From positions 1,149,501-1,213,500 of the forward strand of contig JAQISU010000170.1 in assembly GCA_029339505.1 (NCBI GenBank): a DNA stretch of 64,000 nucleotides, in the 5' to 3' direction. This DNA comes from Unio delphinus (Eukaryota; Mollusca; Bivalvia; Unionida; Unionidae). Positions 58,948-64,000 of the stretch are shown here, piece after piece (positions within the stretch are counted from its first letter, which is position 1; each line of letters starts with the position of its first letter). The notes beneath the pieces were generated by a model that saw only the letters and a program-made list of their open reading frames with translations, did not search any database and was not told the origin of the DNA. The position numbers and the translations under genes are program-made.

Positions 58948-59297
58948 AAAATAGTATTTATAACAACGACACATTGTAGATTTCAAATCGATACTCTTGT
59001 TAAATTCCAATAAAAAAAATATAAAAATATCAGAGAAAAACTTACTAGCTTACTATTACGAACCCAGATGTGAACTAGCATTAGAGACTGGTTATTAATC
59101 AACTAATTATTATTATAATAGAATCGATTTATAACAGTCCAAGACGATATTGGAGGTGTATAGAAGTGATTAGTTAACTTGTCCATGCTGCAAATGTCAC
59201 ACCTTATGCTGCAAATGTCACACCTTCTTTTGATGCGAATTGGTTAGCATGACAGGGAATATGACAGATTTATTTACCAGCACAGAAATAAATTCGA

Positions 59298-59556
59298 TAC
59301 CAAGATTTTGATGTCACAATTCCCAATAAAGTTCATCAGGTAGATATTGTCTTTTTACCACATGATGCTATTAAAATTGGTAGAAACCAATATACATACA
59401 AAAACGCGTTAACTGTTATTGACGATGCAAGTAGATAAAGAGAAGCAAAGCCGTTATATAATAAAACGACTGCTGAAGTTTTGTTTAGCGTTTGAGAAAA
59501 TTTATCAACGAGAAACCCATGCGACCTATACACAATTACTACCATTTTCACTTAAC
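59298..59556 (+). pseudogene. Polinton/Maverick-type integrase fragment
   Basis: DDE-type integrase core fragment. The plus strand reads PNKVHQVDIVFLPHD, then YKNALTVIDDASR, then after a break TTAEVLF and AFEKIYQRE. These match the order Q-x-D-LFLPHD ... YKYALTVVDVASRY ... AFEKIY known from Polinton integrases. The first catalytic Asp (HQVD) and second Asp (VIDD) are visible. Breaks: a TAA at 59436-59438 and a frameshift near 59488. The sequence stops before the third catalytic (Glu) region. It is convergent with, and just touches, the HNH fragment. Confidence 0.72.
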
Positions 59557-59971
59557 TAGCGCTTTGAAGCCAATTATACTCAAGGATGGTCAGCATTACA
59601 TTTTCGCGCGTGTGACCAAGACTACTATTAATTCTATCTACAGCAAATTTCCATGGATCTTTATTTTAATATTTACACAACATTATTGTGTTACAAAATG
59701 CACAATGATTATTTTGTGATTTATTTAATGTCATTAATAATTCAGTGTCAAAATCAAAGTCGCGCTTATTTATTTTTGTCACATTTTTTATAACAGGAAA
59801 TTTTGTTTTTCTTACTGTATCATGGTTAACAACGTCGTTAATGGTGCCAACAGTTTCAATGACCCTCAGCAAATGAAGTATTCGTCTGACTCGAGACACT
59901 ACTAGACACACAAAATGTGACAATTCGATACGATCATCGAAGATCCAAACAACTGTGTCAGAAAAAGTCAA
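59552..59971 (-). pseudogene. HNH endonuclease-like protein, one in-frame stop
   Basis: The C-terminal half carries an HNH-type metal/nuclease pattern: HCAFC (C-x2-C), then DPWKFAVDRINSSLGH, then ENVML and EYN at the end. The W-x3-VDRI-x4-GH-x3-NV-x-L arrangement is characteristic of HNH proteins found in large DNA viruses and related genomes. A TAA at 59666-59668 separates the C-x2-C half from the rest. The position where the family usually has a second C-x2-C (L-x-C-x-x-CN) reads LEYN here, so the zinc site is incomplete. The N-terminal 70 residues are unrecognised. Confidence 0.6.
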
Positions 59972-60167
59972 TCATTAAGATGAATTAATTGTCATCGCGT
60001 ATCGTAGCATCTATAGAGTTTTATCCTTTACGCGTTCTCAAGAACAGACAGGAATTAAAGAATATAATTTAACACACGATTTTGTTTTTCGACGATGCTG
60101 GAGATATTTTGTTTGTGTGTTCCTGCTGGGCGATAGCCTAATGGTACGGGTATATTTGAAAAAAACT

Positions 60168-60775
60168 TTATGTAACAAAAAAAAGATATTCTTGATGTGT
60201 ATCACTATCTATCTTTCTACTTGCAACTTTCAAATTATCTGGTCTCCAAATATCATTTATAGGAGTGTCTGTAATTATTTCACGCATTATTTCGCACTGA
60301 ACTTTATTCAGTTGCAGTATGATTAATTTCTTAGACCCTCTTAATTCTGGATCAAGTGCCATATCATCAGAAGTTATTTCTTGATAATATTCTATAAAAC
60401 GTGCAAGACATTCGTGTTGATACATTCTAACAAATGGTGGTGGTCGACCATGATAACTGCACATTCTCACAGCAGTATTTTGTTTCAAAAAACAATCAAA
60501 AAATATTTTAATATATCTTTAGATACTGTACATGTTTCATCCCAAATGATGATAATTGGGATACATTTTTCACCCATTTGATGAACTCTATCGAAATAAT
60601 TTTATCATACCAGTTGTTTTATCAGAACCTCCAGGACCATAAAGATAAATTATTTTATGTCTAGGATCACACATCATAATTAATCGTGTATAGTATAATG
60701 TATTATCATATTACCCGCCTTGGATAAATTTACCGATTATTTTTCGGCAAAGATCATTTGCGTTTTATTTTCAAA
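60168..60775 (-). pseudogene. P-loop NTPase (SF3 helicase-like), degenerate
   Basis: Minus-strand pieces give KIIYLYGPGGSDKTTG, a Walker A loop (60615-60638) in which the glycine before Lys-Thr is Asp. A Walker B IIIIWDE follows at about 60535-60556. After it come NTAVRMCSYHGRPPPF and a C-terminal helical region ending near 60168. Upstream is a KIIGKFIQGG-type segment. Breaks: TAA at 60711-60713, a frameshift between the Walker motifs near 60595 and another near 60488. The spacing between Walker A and B is short, so bases are probably missing. By eye it is closest to viral SF3 helicase or packaging-type NTPases; the family is not settled. Confidence 0.6.
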
Positions 60776-60819
60776 ATCAGTTTAATTCGAATCTTCCTCA
60801 TCGGAATATTTATTTTGCT

Positions 60820-61735
60820 GTGGTTATCAAACTTCTTTCTGCGGACGATATGACATCATTACTTCGCTTAGTTCATAAAATATTATTTTTACGTCTATCA
60901 TATATAGTAACAATCAAATCGATACCCACTTCTTTTCTGAAAAGTGTCTACCAAATCAGACATAGCAAATCGAATGAAGACCTTAAGCAAACTCACACGA
61001 CCCGATACATGCGAATACAGTTAAATCAAAATCCAGTAAAGGTCCGTTTATCGCAGCTCTTGTCATTTCGTGCGTTGGATGTCCAAATATTTTAAAATAT
61101 TTCGAACATTCAATCATTCGAAAACACTTCCCGGATAACACGCACCAATTTCCACTGAGATAACATCTTTATAATCGTATTTAGAATTCCACAGTTCGCC
61201 GTTGTATATCCCCAAGAAATTAACATCGTGTTGGCTTCCACGAATTCCACGGATCGCTTTTACAAATAGTTTCAATAAAATTAAATATATCACCTTCATA
61301 AAATTGAATGGATCGATTTCGTTAAAATAGTGCTACTGTATCGACTAATGCGCATCGTGATCAATAACTTCAATCGAAGCTGCGTTTGATTTTTTTTACA
61401 AAAATCTCTCCGTTTACCGTTTTCATTGCTATTGGAAACTTTAGAGTTTCTTTCCAAGCTCTGAAACATCTCTGATAGACGCCCGAGTATCCTTAACTAT
61501 TTCTGCCCACGAGTTTATCTTCTTAGGATGTACACCCGTTAAACTGTTTCTACCTATAGCATTGAAATGTTTAGTTACTCGTTCGGCTACACAACATTAT
61601 TTTCGAAATTTTCATTCGTTTTAAATCAATAACGCTGGGATTATCATTCAGTGAATATATCCCATACATAGCAGTGGTTACAGGATACGTTCGTTTATAA
61701 TACGGTCAATATTACTGTCAACATTCATAGTTTGG
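60820..61735 (-). pseudogene. Shattered virus-like coding region
   Basis: Successive minus-strand pieces in changing frames look coding: YGIYSLNDNPSVIDLKRMK near 61670, RNSLTGVHPKKINSWAEI near 61530, FPIAMKTVNGEIFVKK near 61420, and NFYEGDIFNFIE near 61290. An alternative frame at 61114-61299 overlaps the last part. At least four frame changes or stops separate the pieces. They probably belong to one or two proteins of the same element; the family is not recognised. Confidence 0.45.
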
Positions 61736-61745
61736 AATTTTTACT

Positions 61746-62860
<1,115 letters not shown>

Positions 62861-63265
62861 CATCAAACTTTGGATTAAAAAGAGCATCATTTCAAATTGT
62901 GTAATGCGAAAATGTATCGAAAACTAACAAAATCAATTAGAAAATCTCTTGAAGTTGGGCTTTTTAAAAATCATGAAATCTGACAGATTTTCGTTATTTT
63001 CAGTACCGTTTACCCAACAAAACGTCAGAAGGAAGAATGAAATTGGGTTACAAATATATATTTCATATTATTTTACTCTTTTCTTTTTGATGATATTTTT
63101 GTTAATCTGAAAACTTCTTATCCCATCGATGTGATGAAAAATTATTTGATAATCTGAAAAACTATGGGTAAATATGCCCATCAATCTGAAGAACTTGTTT
63201 GATATCTGATTTAATTAAGAAAATATACCCATCAATCTGTAAATTTAGATATAGTTTTGACCTGG
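62861..63265. other. AT-rich stretch within the virus-like cluster
   Basis: No clear coding signal. A short phrase resembling ATCAATCTGAAGAAC/ATCAATCTGTAAATTT recurs near 63180-63247, perhaps an eroded repeat. Confidence 0.4.
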
Positions 63266-63500
63266 TTAAATTGAATGTATGAATGCGCATAATTCAGAAT
63301 CTGATATATCTGATACGTAATCATAATAATATGTTCTTGCCACATTTAACTGTTCACATGTGAAGAAAAAAATATGCATCGCCGTATTTATCAATAATTA
63401 CGACAACACTAAATGTGTCTGCCCCAACTGAGGGCAGTGTAAATATTGTTCTGATGACATTATCAAGTACCTCTTTGCTGTATATAAAACCCTCATATGT
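63266..63500 (-). pseudogene. Unrecognised virus-like protein fragment with frameshift
   Basis: The minus strand reads YEGFIYSKEVLDNVIRT and onwards for about 45 codons. The frame then changes within a T run near 63370 and continues CEQLNVARTYYYDYVSDI to a TAA at 63266. Length, residue variety and position suggest a real ancestral gene. The family is not recognised. Confidence 0.45.
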
Positions 63501-63633
63501 TGACACATTATTTATTAATTAATAATTAATTGTAAAATCACCAACTTTGCGGTGATATCGTTAAGATTTTACGTAGATAGTAGATAATACTACAAATCAA
63601 GAAGGTATCCAGCCTGGTCAGTAAATTTGAAAT

Positions 63634-64000
63634 TCATTCTTGATAATAACGGATTATGGCATCATAGACAGGATTAATGCATTCTTGATAATAACGGATT
63701 ATGGCATCGTAGACAGGATTAATGCATTCGTGTACAATCAAATATTCAGGAGGAAGGTGCGGAGTAAATGTATATAGAATGTATCCTTGCTGGTCCTGAT
63801 TAGATTATTCAAGATTTGCTTGATAGCTACCATCAATTACATCACATACAAGGTTGGCTATGATCGCTGATGTTATATTAACAATTCCTGGTGAAATATG
63901 ACGACCTACACAGTATTGATCATTGATATATTTGAGAATATCTGTAAGTGGATTTATTTTTCTCCATGACTCGATAATTTTAGGAAAGTATTTTTGATAA
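63634..64000 (-). pseudogene. Unrecognised virus-like protein, cut by the window edge
   Basis: An open minus-strand frame enters from beyond 64000 (YFPKIIESWRKINPLTDILK). It meets a TAA at 63805-63807 and continues in the same frame to a TGA at 63634-63636. The last part contains a perfect in-frame tandem duplication of 15 residues (ECINPVYDAIIRYYQ). The element therefore probably extends past this window. The family is not recognised. Confidence 0.45.
63636..63725. repeat. 45-bp tandem duplication
   Basis: 63636-63680 and 63681-63725 differ at one base (CATCATAG versus CATCGTAG). The duplication keeps the reading frame of the minus-strand fragment. Confidence 0.95.

Noticed and set aside
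59336..59551. 71-codon minus-strand frame
   Set aside because: Shadow of the plus-strand integrase fragment.

Overview
The window looks like nuclear DNA of a lophotrochozoan animal, most likely a mollusc and possibly a cephalopod. The evidence is spliced genes with short exons and kilobase introns, AT-rich sequence, tRNA-derived SINEs, several LINE relics, and very dense microsatellites, including long CATA/ATGT tetranucleotide arrays. The clade is inferred from this style and from the nuclear receptor; it was not tested by any search.

One host gene can be assembled with confidence. It is a nuclear receptor on the minus strand, in at least six exons between 14146 and about 24262. Reading frames, splice sites and intron phases join into a complete C4 zinc-finger DNA-binding domain and a complete ligand-binding domain ending in an AF-2 helix. 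One intron appears to be GC-AG. The introns carry minisatellites, AAT/ATT, TA and CT arrays and a SINE.

Layout. 0-14 kb: noncoding DNA, two SINE families, a 60-bp minisatellite, and a possible LINE ORF1 relic at 8.2-9.0 kb. 14-24.3 kb: the nuclear receptor. 24.4-33 kb: a 25-bp minisatellite, trinucleotide arrays, and a minus-strand LINE relic at 29.6-31.0 kb. 33.2-37 kb: an RTE-like fragment joined to an L2/CR1-like LINE whose tail runs into a 650-bp AGT array. 37-43 kb: SINEs, a hAT-like MITE, tetranucleotide arrays, an L2-like 3' fragment and a minus-strand LINE relic. 43-53 kb: mostly noncoding, with a decayed minisatellite, a 45-bp repeat, a 156-bp hAT-type MITE with near-perfect 8-bp target duplications, a 514-bp foldback element and a 58-bp repeat. 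53.3-58.7 kb: a tetranucleotide array, then two RTE-like LINE copies ending in a GAT tail.

58.8-64 kb, running off the window edge, is the most unusual part. It is a decayed cluster of virus-like or Polinton-like coding fragments: a Polinton-type integrase on the plus strand, and on the minus strand an HNH nuclease, a P-loop NTPase resembling SF3 helicases, and several unrecognised proteins. All are broken by stops, frameshifts or microsatellites. It reads as a dead integrated DNA virus or large self-synthesising transposon. Apart from the receptor I found no other convincing host gene, and no tRNA, rRNA or CRISPR locus.
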